Assembly (NCBI RefSeq): GCF_024580145.1
Contig: NZ_JANINI010000009.1
Span: forward strand, 119,852 to 183,851
Reading direction: 5' to 3'
DNA from: Methyloversatilis sp. XJ19-49
GTDB lineage: Bacteria > Pseudomonadota > Gammaproteobacteria > Burkholderiales > Rhodocyclaceae
Length of the DNA: 64,000 nt
The notes under the pieces were generated by a model that saw only the letters and a list, made by a program, of their open reading frames with translations, was not told where the DNA came from and ran no database searches. The position numbers and the translations under genes are program-made. The number at the start of each line of letters is the position of its first letter. Position 1 is the stretch's first letter. Positions 38,666-47,404 of the stretch are shown piece after piece.

Positions 38666-39259
38666 ATGCCCACCCCTGCCATCAAAAGCCAGCCGGTCTA
38701 CCCCGCGCTCGAATGGGACCGCGCCGGCACCCATCACGTGCTGTTCGTCGCAGCCGACGAGGCGGCGCTGGCGCGCCGACTGTGGGCGCAACCGCCCGCC
38801 GGCCCGATCACGCTCATCCTCCAGCACGCCGATGGCGCGCCGATGACCGGCTGGCTGGCCGAACGGCCAGCCAGCGTTCACACCATCGCCGCCGCGACGC
38901 TGGAGCTTGCATTGAAGGCGCTGGGCGATACGCTGCGCGCCGCGCAGATGGGCACCCGGCTGTATCTGGTCGGACCGGAAGATGCCATCTGGCAGGCGGC
39001 GCGCCTGGCTGACGGCTTCGGCATGAGCCGCGACGAAATGCGCCTGATGCAGGCGGGCACGCGCGCCCGGCCGGTGTTCTGCGTGCATTGCCGCACCGTC
39101 ACGCGCGGCGTGCACACCCATATCGTTCCATGCAGCGGGTGTGGGCGGGCGCTGTTCGTGCGCGACCATTTTTCGCGTCGTCTGGGTGCCTACATGGGCT
39201 TCCAGATCGACGCCGAAGCGCCGGGCGACATCCCGGCCGCGGAGGTGATCTACCCATGA
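38666..39259 (+). CDS. dmmA: Dimethylamine monooxygenase small subunit (DmmA-like)
   Basis: A 197-residue protein of the small-subunit family found only with DUF3445 monooxygenases. The N-terminal part is alpha/beta (HHVLFVAADEAALARRLWAQ). The C-terminal part is a four-cysteine zinc-ribbon-like module (VFCVHCRTVTRG...VPCSGC, residues about 135-155) ending GFQIDAEAPGD. It probably assembles with the reductase and haem subunits. Its stop overlaps the dmmB start (ATGA). Subunit letters differ between publications; I follow the gene order D-A-B-C. Confidence 0.85.
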   Translation: MPTPAIKSQPVYPALEWDRAGTHHVLFVAADEAALARRLWAQPPAGPITLILQHADGAPMTGWLAERPASVHTIAAATLELALKALGDTLRAAQMGTRLYLVGPEDAIWQAARLADGFGMSRDEMRLMQAGTRARPVFCVHCRTVTRGVHTHIVPCSGCGRALFVRDHFSRRLGAYMGFQIDAEAPGDIPAAEVIYP

Positions 39260-40215
39260 GCCACGCATCCCTGAACGTCGAAATCGGTCGCATCCGCGAT
39301 CTGGCGCCCGGCATCCGGGAGTTCAGTCTCCGGCGCAGCGACGGCGCCGATTTCCCGGTCTTCTCCGGCGGCAGCCATACTGTGCTGTCGCTGCCGCTGG
39401 GCGAGCGCGTGCACCGCAACCCGTATTCGCTGCTGGGCGACCCGTCGGTGCGTGACACCTGGCGCATCGCGGTGCGCCTGCAGGAGGCGTCGCGCGGCGG
39501 TTCGCGCTGGCTGCACGAGGACGCGCGCGAGGGCATGCGTCTAGACATTTCGGCACCGGTCAATCTGTTCGCGCTGAACCGCACCGGTCGGCGCCACATC
39601 TTGGTGGCCGGTGGCATCGGCATCACGCCGATCCTTTCGCAGGCGCGCGAACTGGCGCGCCTGGGCGCAGATTTCGAAGTGCATTACGCCTACCGCGCGC
39701 CGGAGTTCGGCGTGTTCGCCGACGAACTCGAAACGCTGGCGCCCGGCCGCATCCACCACTACGTGCAGTCGCGCCGCGAACAGATCGAATTCGGCTCGCT
39801 GCTGGCCGGCCGCCCGCTGGGCACCCACTTCTATATCTGCGGCCCGGCCGGCATGGTGGCTGCCAGCCTGAATGCCGGCAAGTCGCTGGGCTGGCCCGAC
39901 AGCCATCTGCACAGCGAACAGTTCCTCGCGCCGAGCGGCGGCGAACCGTTCGACGTGAAGCTCGCCCTCAGCGGCCACCGTTTCAGCGTACCGAGCGACC
40001 TGTCGCTGCTGGAAGCGATCGAACAGCAGGGCGTCGACGCGCCCTACCTGTGTCGCGGCGGCGCCTGCGGCCAGTGCGAACTGGAGGTGCTCGGCGCCGA
40101 CGGCGAGCTGATCCATCACGACCTGTATCTGAGCGCCGACGAGCGCGCGTCGGGCACGAAAATCATGCCCTGCGTGTCGCGCCTGAAGGGCGGCTGCCTG
40201 ACCCTGAACCTGTGA
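39256..40215 (+). CDS. dmmB: Dimethylamine monooxygenase reductase subunit (flavin and 2Fe-2S)
   Basis: A 319-residue phthalate-dioxygenase-reductase-like protein that passes electrons from NAD(P)H to the haem subunit. It has an N-terminal flavin-binding barrel (RNPYSLLGDPS), a nucleotide-binding domain (ILVAGGIGITPILSQARELAR near residue 115-135; YICGPAGMVAASL near 195) and a C-terminal plant-type ferredoxin domain with the CxxxxCxxC cluster CRGGACGQC near 270 and a fourth cysteine in MPCVSR. The start at 39256 overlaps the dmmA stop (ATGA); in-frame codons upstream belong to the dmmA region. dmmC follows after 10 bp. Confidence 0.93.
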   Translation: MSHASLNVEIGRIRDLAPGIREFSLRRSDGADFPVFSGGSHTVLSLPLGERVHRNPYSLLGDPSVRDTWRIAVRLQEASRGGSRWLHEDAREGMRLDISAPVNLFALNRTGRRHILVAGGIGITPILSQARELARLGADFEVHYAYRAPEFGVFADELETLAPGRIHHYVQSRREQIEFGSLLAGRPLGTHFYICGPAGMVAASLNAGKSLGWPDSHLHSEQFLAPSGGEPFDVKLALSGHRFSVPSDLSLLEAIEQQGVDAPYLCRGGACGQCELEVLGADGELIHHDLYLSADERASGTKIMPCVSRLKGGCLTLNL

Positions 40216-40225
40216 GGACGACGAC

Positions 40226-41269
40226 ATGACCATAGCCTTCAAGCCGGACGAAACCTTCCGCGACGACTACACCTATCGCAACTCGCCGGCCGCCATCCGC
40301 CGCTTCCCCTTCCCCTTCCATCAGGACCAGTACATGTACTCGGTCAACATGGAGCCGCACGCGCCGGGTCCGGCAGGCTCGGTCAATGAGCATGCGTTCG
40401 ACATCGACGAGCACTACATCGCCGAAATGCGCGACCGCGCGATCACGCTGGAGCGCGACCCGGGCCGCTGCGTGTCGCTGCCGCACATGATGGACGCCGA
40501 GTGGGACACACTCGAACTGCTGATGGAATCGCTGGCGCGCGACTACCCCGATCTGTTCGTGCTGAACAAGGACGGCGAGCGCTGGCACTGGGTCAACAAG
40601 CCGCTGGGCATCGACCAGTCCTTCACCTTCGGCGACGCCGCCACATTGCCGTGCCCGCCGTTCGAATACATCACGCGCCAGACCCAGGGCGATTTCGTCA
40701 TCATGGATCAGCGCAACGGCGACCTGTTCGCCGATGCCGGCATGATCACGTCGCAGGCCGACTGGTCGCTCACCTTCGACGTCGGCATGAGCTTCATGGA
40801 ATGGCACGGCCCGGTGCCGCTGGCGCACGAGCTGGGCGTGTTCGAGCGCGCGCTCAAATACCTGCTGATGCTGCAGCAGGGCCGCCCGGTGCGCCGCCTG
40901 AACTGGACCATGACGATCAACCCGCGCCTCGACACTGCGCCCGAAACCTATCCCGAATGGGGACAGGACCGCGCCAGCGTCACGCCGGACAATGTCGGCG
41001 CCAAGGTGCATCTGCGGGTGGAACTGCAGACCCTGTTCCGCCTGCCGCGCAGCAACGGCATGCTGTTCTCGATCCGCGGCTACCTCGCCAGCATGGAAGA
41101 ACTGGCCACCTACCCGCGCTGGGCCAGGCGCCTCAACCGCGTGCTCGGCTCGTTGCCGAACGAACTGGCCGAATACAAGGGCCTGGTGCGCTACCGCCAG
41201 ACCACCCTCGACTGGCTGGCCCGCCACGACGACGGTGCCCCGCTCGCGGTGGGTACGCATCCGGAATAG
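40226..41269 (+). CDS. dmmC: Haem-dependent oxidative N-demethylase, dimethylamine monooxygenase catalytic subunit
   Basis: A 347-residue DUF3445 protein, a PAS-fold-derived haem enzyme. It would oxidise dimethylamine to methylamine and formaldehyde with O2. Recognisable blocks are the N-terminal RRFPFPFHQDQYMYSVNME, RDYPDLFVLNKDGERWHWVN, a histidine-rich FMEWHGPVPLAHELGVFERAL near 190-210 that may include the haem ligand, and RLPRSNGMLFSIRGYLASM near 275. It is the last gene of dmmDABC, preceded by GAGGA. Methylamine-using genes (gmaS, mgs, mgd) are not in the window and must lie elsewhere if present. Confidence 0.92.
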   Translation: MTIAFKPDETFRDDYTYRNSPAAIRRFPFPFHQDQYMYSVNMEPHAPGPAGSVNEHAFDIDEHYIAEMRDRAITLERDPGRCVSLPHMMDAEWDTLELLMESLARDYPDLFVLNKDGERWHWVNKPLGIDQSFTFGDAATLPCPPFEYITRQTQGDFVIMDQRNGDLFADAGMITSQADWSLTFDVGMSFMEWHGPVPLAHELGVFERALKYLLMLQQGRPVRRLNWTMTINPRLDTAPETYPEWGQDRASVTPDNVGAKVHLRVELQTLFRLPRSNGMLFSIRGYLASMEELATYPRWARRLNRVLGSLPNELAEYKGLVRYRQTTLDWLARHDDGAPLAVGTHPE

Positions 41270-41383
41270 GGCGGCGGGCGGACTTGACGCGCCGCAACTT
41301 CGCCGGCGCGCGATGCCAGTCTTGTAGATCGCCATTGCCGGGCCGGATGTCACATCGGTCCCGGTGTCATGCAACTGTCACGC

Positions 41384-41400
41384 CCGGGTAGCGTACCCGG
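41384..41400. promoter_or_regulatory. Perfect palindrome CCGGGTA-GCG-TACCCGG
   Basis: A 17-bp inverted repeat between dmmC and the PEP-CTERM repeat protein. The 3-bp spacer and different half site separate it from the methylamine operators. No T-run follows, so a binding site is more likely than a terminator. Confidence 0.5.
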
Positions 41401-41409
41401 TCGAAACTG

Positions 41410-41430
41410 GTACGCATTAAATATGCGTAC
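41410..41430. promoter_or_regulatory. Perfect palindrome GTACGCAT-TAAAT-ATGCGTAC
   Basis: A 21-bp AT-centred inverted repeat ending 9 bp before the ATG at 41440. It is well placed for an operator, or as an mRNA hairpin hiding the ribosome site of the following gene. Confidence 0.55.
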
Positions 41431-41439
41431 GGGTTCGAC

Positions 41440-44268
41440 ATGTTTTCGGGAAAATACCCCTGCCTTCTAATGGCGCTGGTCCTCGCGGCGCCCCTGCCGG
41501 TGGCGGCGGGGCTTTACGATGGCCCGGTCGATCCGACGTCGCTGGCGGCCGCGTATGAGGGTTGGCGCAAGCTCAAGGACGAGGTGTACCTCATCGTCCC
41601 GAACAACGGCGCCATTTACGGCGGCGGGTTCAACCTTTGTTGCAGTTCCGGCGTCGTTTTCCACGGCGTATCCTACGGGCCCGACTACTGGCCGTGGTTC
41701 CACTCCTGGTCCGCCTTCAGCGACGCCGATCTGGGCGAACCCGGTGCAACGCTCTACCTGGGTTCGGAGCTGCTCGTCATCGGGGCAAGTTTTGACACCT
41801 TCCGCGATGTCGTCATCGGCTACACCACTTCGCAGTCTGGCGTCGATTACGTCGAACTTCCGATTCTGACGCCTGATGGCACGCCGGTGCCTGCGCCGAC
41901 GCCGATGCCTGTCGTACCTCGACCGGCCGGGCCGGCCTGGATCGACACGCAGGGCAACACCTTCGGCATCCACGGCCAGGTCACGGCTCACCAGACGCTG
42001 TACAAGCAGGGGGCGGGCACGCTTCGCCTGACGCACGCCAATAATGTCTGGCATGCCGCGCCTGTGGTCAGTTACGGGGTGCTGGCTGCAAACGCCGGGA
42101 GCCTGCGGACGGATGTGCTGCTGCGTGGCGGCGCGTTGATGTTCGAACAGTCGGACGCCGGACACTTCGATCACGTCGTGTCGGGCACCGGCACGGTGGT
42201 CAAGGCGGGCAGCGCCGAACTGCTGCTGACCCGCGCTCAGACATTCACCGGCGATCTGCATGTAGCCGAAGGTCGTCTGACCTTCGCCGCAGATGCCGAC
42301 CCCGGTCAGAGCCCGCGCATCCTTGTTGCGCTGGATGCCACACTGGACCTTGCCGCCCGGACGACGACGACCGAAGCGGCCAGTCTGGCGGGTGCCGGCG
42401 ATGTGGTTCTCGGTGGCGGCGCGCTGCTGATCAGCGGCGTACCACAACCGGGCGACACCTTCGCCGGTCGGCTGTCCGGCGCCGGCATGCTTGAGGTGGG
42501 CAACAATGCACGCATCGAATTGACCGGGCACAACACGCAGGCCGGCGGCACCCTGGTGCGCGGCACACTGATCGCCGGCCGCGATGCCAGTCTGGGCGCT
42601 GCCGGGCAGGCCTTGCGTCTCGATGGCGGCCGGCTGCAGTTGTCGTCGGCGCTCGAACTGGCGCGTGCGCTGCACAGCATCGGCGGCAGCGCCGTCGATC
42701 TCGGCGATCACCGGCTCACCCTCGCCGAAGGTCTGTCCGGCAGCGGTGTGCTCGACAAGACCGGCAGCGGCGAACTCGCGCTGACGCAGGCTGGCCGCTT
42801 CACCGGCACGGTGGATGTGCGCGCCGGCACGCTGGCATTGCAGGGGCGCGGCAGCACCGGCGATGCAAGCCATATCGATCTGGCGCGCGACGCGGTGCTT
42901 GACCTCGCTGCAGCCGACGGCGCGCGCACGCTGGCCGGTCTGTCGAACGTCGAAGGTGGCGCCACGGTCAGGCTGGGCAACAACACCCTGCGCGTCCATG
43001 AATCCACGGGTACACAGTTTCACGGTCGCATCGAAGGCACCGGTGCATTCGAGAAGGACGGCAGCGGCACCCTGGTCGTCGGTGACGCGGCCTGGACGGG
43101 CACCACGCGCGTCCTTGCAGGCGAATTGTCGGTCAGCCCCGGGCTCGCCAGCCAGCGCGTGCAGAACGAGGGTGTGCTGCGCATGACAAACGCCGACACC
43201 ACTGCGTGGTCGGGCGAGTTCTCCGGCGCTGGCCGCTTCGTGAAATCCGGTGAAGGGCTGCTGTGGCTGCGCGGTGCCAGCACGCAGGCGTTTGTCGAGG
43301 TTCAGCAAGGCGCGTTGGTCGGTCGCAGCAGCACGCTCGGCCGCGACATCGACGTGGCTCACGGTGCCGGCGTGGGCTTCTTCATCGACGAAGATGACAC
43401 GCACCATGGCACGGTCCGCGGCGCGGGCGTGCTGTACAGCTATGGCAGCGGTGCGCTGACGCTGGCCGGCACCTACGCGCACAGCGGAGGCACCGCCATC
43501 AGCAACACCTTGCATATCGACAGCGACGCCCGGCTGGGTGACGCACGCGGCGGCCTGCTCATCGCCGGGGGCACGCTGCAGGCGCTCGACGACCTCACAC
43601 TGCGCCGGCATATCGCGCTCGGCGCCGACGGCGGCACGCTCGACAGCAACGGCTTCGACATCACGCTGATCGGCCGCATCGACGGGCCGGGCGGCTTGAC
43701 CAAGGCGGGTAGCGGCCGGCTGACCTTGCTGGGTGATTACGACTACGCCGGTCACACCGTGGTCGCCGCCGGTGAACTGGTATTCGGCGGTGCGCTCGAG
43801 GGCAGCTTCGAAGTGCTGGCCGGCGCCCGGCTGGTCGCCTCGGGCGTCCTCGGTGGCGACATCTCGGTCGCCGAAGGCGGCAGCCTGTTGCTGACCAGCG
43901 ATGTCCTGTCGGTAACCGGCCTGATCGACCTCGGCGGAACGCTGAACTTCGACTTCGCCGGTGGCTTGCGCACCGGGCCCCTGCTCGCCGCCGGCACGCT
44001 GATGATTTCGCAGGTGGTCGACCTTTCTCTGAGCGGCTTCGATCCTGCACACCGCGCGCAACGCATCGAGTTGGCCCGGGCCAACGAAGTAGTGTTCGCC
44101 CAAGCCGGCCGGCTAACGCTGTCCGGCGACCTGACGCAGGCGGGTTACCGACTTGATGTGTCCAACGGCACGCTGGCCCTCATTGCGGCGCCGGTGCCTG
44201 AGCCTTCGACCATTTCGTTGTTGTTGGCAGGGCTGGGACTGATCGCTTTCCGGAGCGGTCGCTGCTGA
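41440..44268 (+). CDS. Large exported beta-helix protein with autotransporter-type repeats and PEP-CTERM sorting signal
   Basis: A 942-residue protein with a signal peptide (LMALVLAAPLPVAAG). From about residue 180 it contains many autotransporter-associated beta-strand repeats of the form GxGxLxKxGxGxLxL (GAGTLRLTHANNVWHAA, GTVVKAGSAELLLTRAQTFTG, LTKAGSGRLTLLGDYDYAG), which build a right-handed beta helix. There is no C-terminal translocator barrel. It ends with a PEP-CTERM tag (VPEPSTISLLLAGLGLIAF) plus a short basic tail, marking it for exosortase-type processing in extracellular matrix formation. The next gene is also PEP-CTERM. An in-frame ATG at 41470 is an alternative start. Confidence 0.85.
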   Translation: MFSGKYPCLLMALVLAAPLPVAAGLYDGPVDPTSLAAAYEGWRKLKDEVYLIVPNNGAIYGGGFNLCCSSGVVFHGVSYGPDYWPWFHSWSAFSDADLGEPGATLYLGSELLVIGASFDTFRDVVIGYTTSQSGVDYVELPILTPDGTPVPAPTPMPVVPRPAGPAWIDTQGNTFGIHGQVTAHQTLYKQGAGTLRLTHANNVWHAAPVVSYGVLAANAGSLRTDVLLRGGALMFEQSDAGHFDHVVSGTGTVVKAGSAELLLTRAQTFTGDLHVAEGRLTFAADADPGQSPRILVALDATLDLAARTTTTEAASLAGAGDVVLGGGALLISGVPQPGDTFAGRLSGAGMLEVGNNARIELTGHNTQAGGTLVRGTLIAGRDASLGAAGQALRLDGGRLQLSSALELARALHSIGGSAVDLGDHRLTLAEGLSGSGVLDKTGSGELALTQAGRFTGTVDVRAGTLALQGRGSTGDASHIDLARDAVLDLAAADGARTLAGLSNVEGGATVRLGNNTLRVHESTGTQFHGRIEGTGAFEKDGSGTLVVGDAAWTGTTRVLAGELSVSPGLASQRVQNEGVLRMTNADTTAWSGEFSGAGRFVKSGEGLLWLRGASTQAFVEVQQGALVGRSSTLGRDIDVAHGAGVGFFIDEDDTHHGTVRGAGVLYSYGSGALTLAGTYAHSGGTAISNTLHIDSDARLGDARGGLLIAGGTLQALDDLTLRRHIALGADGGTLDSNGFDITLIGRIDGPGGLTKAGSGRLTLLGDYDYAGHTVVAAGELVFGGALEGSFEVLAGARLVASGVLGGDISVAEGGSLLLTSDVLSVTGLIDLGGTLNFDFAGGLRTGPLLAAGTLMISQVVDLSLSGFDPAHRAQRIELARANEVVFAQAGRLTLSGDLTQAGYRLDVSNGTLALIAAPVPEPSTISLLLAGLGLIAFRSGRC

Positions 44269-44323
44269 CAGATTCATCAACTGGCTTTGAAGCATGGCAA
44301 AGGTATCTTTTAAGGAGGCAATG

Positions 44324-44998
44324 ATGCGGTACATCACACATGGAGCCGGTTTCGCATTTGCACTTGTTTTTTCCGTTTTTTCTGGTCAGGCAAGTGCAGC
44401 AGTATTGAGTGCCGACTACACGCCGGGATCCGGTGATGGCTGGATAACGATCGACTCATCAACAGGTCTGAAATGGCTGGATGTTTCCCTCACCATCGGG
44501 CAGACCTTTGATGAGGTGCGAACGGGGGCGTGGTACTCGAAGGGATTCCGTCATGCCACGAAGGAAGAGCTGAGGACGCTATTCGCGAACGCGGGTACGC
44601 CTGACGACGGATTCAATCTGGCGATCAGTCACCCCGCGGAAACGCTTGAACTGGCACAACTACTTGGGCCCACCCTAGTCGACCGTGACCGCGTGACAGT
44701 AGCGGGCTTTCTCGGTACCGACTTTCTCGGCCAAGACATAACGCTTGCGAGTCATCCTGTTGGCCAATCATTCAGCGCGCAACTCGGCAAGATCGATTAT
44801 CTGACGACATACGGGGAAGCTCATTTCACAGGTGGGCATCCGTTCAGCAATCAAGCGAACAACGCATACGGAAGTTTTTTGGTCAGTTCCGTTCCAGAAC
44901 CAGGTACTTATGCAACGATGCTGCTCGGTCTTGTCGGCGTTTTGACGCTCGCGCGAAGGCGGAAAGCGACAGCTCACCGGCACATTCGGAATTCATGA
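44324..44998 (+). CDS. PEP-CTERM exported protein
   Basis: A 224-residue protein. The start at 44324 is best placed behind AAGGAGG; ATGs at 44321 and 44294 are in frame. The signal peptide (GAGFAFALVFSVFSGQASA) is followed by a domain common in PEP-CTERM proteins (WITIDSSTGLKWLDVSLTIGQ; RHATKEELRTLF). The C-terminus has the sorting signal VPEPGTYATMLLGLVGVLTL and a basic tail. Base composition is visibly more AT-rich than its neighbours, suggesting recent acquisition or relaxed codon use. It lies 55 bp after the larger PEP-CTERM gene. Confidence 0.87.
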   Translation: MRYITHGAGFAFALVFSVFSGQASAAVLSADYTPGSGDGWITIDSSTGLKWLDVSLTIGQTFDEVRTGAWYSKGFRHATKEELRTLFANAGTPDDGFNLAISHPAETLELAQLLGPTLVDRDRVTVAGFLGTDFLGQDITLASHPVGQSFSAQLGKIDYLTTYGEAHFTGGHPFSNQANNAYGSFLVSSVPEPGTYATMLLGLVGVLTLARRRKATAHRHIRNS

Positions 44999-45078
44999 AG
45001 AAACATCGAGTCGACGACTTCGATGCGCTCGTTGCCTTTGAATACCGTCGCTGAACTGCGCGTCAGGACGCGGCCTGA

Positions 45079-46740
45079 TCACTCCACGTCCTCGCCTGCG
45101 ATCGACTCCGCCTTCTCGATCGCCGCTTCCAGTGTGGCGTCGGGATGGGCGGCCGGCAGTCGGGGGGCGCTCGAACTGCGCCGGTAGTCGGCGTCGGTCG
45201 TCACCGAATCGCCGGCCGCGCGCTGCGCCGACCCCAGATTGGCCGTGACCAGCTGCGGCACGGCCAGCACCAGCGCGACCATGACGATCTGGATGCCGAC
45301 GAAGGGCACGGCGCCCCAGTAGATATCGCGTGTCGGCAGGGTTTTCGGGGCGACCGAGCGCAGGTAGAACAGCGCGAAGCCGAACGGCGGGTGCATGAAT
45401 GAGGTCTGCATGTTCACCGCCAGCAGCACGCCGAACCACACCAGATCGATGCCCAGCTTGTCGGCCACCGGCGCGAGCAGCGGCACGACGATGAAGGCCA
45501 GTTCGAAGAAGTCGAGGAAGAAGGCGAGCACGAACACCAGCGCCATGACGACGATCAGGAAGCCGGTCTGGCCGCCGGGCAGGTCGAGCAGCAGGTGTTC
45601 GACCCACAGGTGGCCGTCGATGCCGTAGAAGGTCAGCGAAAACACGCGCGAGCCGATCAGGATGAACAGCACGAAGGTGGTCAGCCGCACCGTGCGGTCG
45701 AGCGCCTGCTGCAGCAGGTCGCGGTTCAGGCGCCGGCGCGCGGCGGCCATCAGCAGCGCGCCGGTGGCGCCCATCGCGCCGCCTTCGGTCGGCGTCGCGA
45801 GTCCCAGGTAGATGGTGCCGAGCACGAGGAAGATGAGTGCCAGCGGCGGCATCAGCACGAAGGCGACGCGGCGCGCGAGGTCAGGCAGCAGATTGAGGCG
45901 CAGCAGGCGGTCGGCCACGGCGATCAGCCAGGCGACGCTGCCGCCAGCGGTGACCGCGAACAGCGCGCGCGCGTCGGCGGTGTGCGCCTGCAGCGCCGGC
46001 AACTGGCTGGCGGCGATGCCGGCCAGCACCGCCACGGCGAAAAGCGTCCACACGCCGCGTCGTTCGGCCGCATTGTGGTCGTCGGCTTCGGGCAGCGCGG
46101 GCGCCTTGTTCGGCCGCAGCCAGGCGACGGCCAGCACGTAGATCAGGTAGAGGCCGGTCAGCACCAGGCCGGGTAGCAGCGCGCCGCGGTACATGTCGCC
46201 GACCGGGCGGCCGAGCTGGTCGGCCAGCACGATGAGGACGAGCGATGGCGGAATGATCTGCGCCAGCGTGCCCGAGGCGCAGATGACGCCGCTGGCCAGT
46301 CGCGCGTCGTAGCCCGCGCGCAGCATGATGGGCAGCGAAATCAGGCCCATCGAAATGACCGACGCGGCGACCACGCCGGTCGTTGCGGCGAGCAGCGCGC
46401 CGACCAGCACCACCGCCACCGCGAGCCCGCCGCGAAGCGTGCCGAACAGCCGGCCGACCGTGTCGAGCAGGTCTTCGGCCATGCCCGAGCGTTCCAGCAC
46501 CAGGCCCATGAAGGTGAAGAAGGGGATGGCGAGCAGGGTGTCGTTGCTCATGACACCCCACACGCGGTCGGGCATGGCCTGCACCAGCGACGCCGACAGC
46601 AGCCCGAGTTCGATGCCGATCAGCCCGAATACGATGCCGCAGGCGGCCAGCGCGAACGCCACCGGCACGCCGGACAGCAGGAACAGCACCATCGCCGCGA
46701 ACATGACCGGTGCGAGGTTGGCGGCCAGCCAGGCGCTCAT
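45079..46740 (-). CDS. TRAP transporter large permease subunit (DctM family)
   Basis: A 553-residue inner-membrane protein. The start at 46740 overlaps the stop of the small subunit (ATGA). It carries the DctM blocks LLAIPFFTFMGLVLERSGMAEDL near 80-100 and SVISMGLISLPIMLRAGYDARLASGVICASGTLAQIIPPS near 135-175. A mid-protein insertion with extra helices (about 240-330) makes it longer than the usual 430 residues, as in the mannitol/chloroaromatic-type TRAP branch. It couples Na+ or H+ entry to uptake of organic acids. No periplasmic binding protein (DctP) is encoded nearby. Confidence 0.9.
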   Translation of the reverse strand: MSAWLAANLAPVMFAAMVLFLLSGVPVAFALAACGIVFGLIGIELGLLSASLVQAMPDRVWGVMSNDTLLAIPFFTFMGLVLERSGMAEDLLDTVGRLFGTLRGGLAVAVVLVGALLAATTGVVAASVISMGLISLPIMLRAGYDARLASGVICASGTLAQIIPPSLVLIVLADQLGRPVGDMYRGALLPGLVLTGLYLIYVLAVAWLRPNKAPALPEADDHNAAERRGVWTLFAVAVLAGIAASQLPALQAHTADARALFAVTAGGSVAWLIAVADRLLRLNLLPDLARRVAFVLMPPLALIFLVLGTIYLGLATPTEGGAMGATGALLMAAARRRLNRDLLQQALDRTVRLTTFVLFILIGSRVFSLTFYGIDGHLWVEHLLLDLPGGQTGFLIVVMALVFVLAFFLDFFELAFIVVPLLAPVADKLGIDLVWFGVLLAVNMQTSFMHPPFGFALFYLRSVAPKTLPTRDIYWGAVPFVGIQIVMVALVLAVPQLVTANLGSAQRAAGDSVTTDADYRRSSSAPRLPAAHPDATLEAAIEKAESIAGEDVE

Positions 46741-47243
46741 CCGGCGGGCTCCGACAAGGCGGCGATGCGGCGGATCAGCAGCGCGACGGCCTGGGCGGCG
46801 AGCAGCGCGAAACCCACCGGCACCAGCAGGCGCGCCGGCCACAGCGGCAGGCCACCGGCGCTGGCCGACACTTCGTGGCTGGTCCATGAGGCGACGAACC
46901 AGGGCCAGGACAGCCACAGCATCAGCAGTGCCACCGGCAGCACCATGGTCAGCAGGCCGGCGATGTCGGCCCACAGCCTGCCGCGCGGACCGAGCCGGGA
47001 CGTGATGAGGTCGATGCGCACATGTTCGTCGAGCTTGAGCACGCGGCCGGCGCCGAGCAGGAATACCGCGGACACCAGATACCACTGTGCTTCGAGCAGC
47101 GCGTTTGACCCGGCATCGAACTTGCGCGCCAGTGCGTTGCCCACGGCGAGCAGCACTGCCGCCAGCACCGCCCAGGGCAGCACCCGGCCGCAAGCTTCGT
47201 TGAGGCGGTCGATCAGGTCGGCGAGCAGCAGCAGCGGGCGCAT
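46737..47243 (-). CDS. TRAP transporter small permease subunit (DctQ family)
   Basis: A 168-residue protein with four predicted helices, including LPWAVLAAVLLAVGNALARKFDAGSNALLEAQWYL (residues 22-55) and the typical DEHVRIDLI motif near residue 72. It is translationally coupled to the large subunit by ATGA. The gap upstream holds a REPIN and no binding-protein gene. Confidence 0.9.
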   Translation of the reverse strand: MRPLLLLADLIDRLNEACGRVLPWAVLAAVLLAVGNALARKFDAGSNALLEAQWYLVSAVFLLGAGRVLKLDEHVRIDLITSRLGPRGRLWADIAGLLTMVLPVALLMLWLSWPWFVASWTSHEVSASAGGLPLWPARLLVPVGFALLAAQAVALLIRRIAALSEPAG

Positions 47244-47320
47244 CTTAAGGCGAGAGAGCGGCGGGTGAGCGATGGTAACCGGCCGCGGTGGTTCCAGTGG
47301 CGCGGGTGGGAGCGGCGGCC

Positions 47321-47404
47321 TGTGGGAGCGGCGGCCTCGCCGCGATCAGTGCAGCGATGGTCGATGATCAGCGTGCGTATCGCGGCGAGGCCGCCGCTCC
47401 CACA
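47321..47404. repeat. REPIN-type palindromic repeat, second copy
   Basis: Arms at 47321-47346 and 47379-47404 are the same as those at 33080-33162, around a related loop (GCAGCGATGGTCGATGATCA). A truncated left arm precedes it at 47306-47320, as in the other copy. Nothing else is visible in 47244-47520. Confidence 0.85.

Noticed and set aside
41467..44103. Open frame of about 880 codons opposite the PEP-CTERM beta-helix gene
   Set aside because: The plus-strand gene has a signal peptide, repeats and sorting tag; the opposite frame is a composition artefact.
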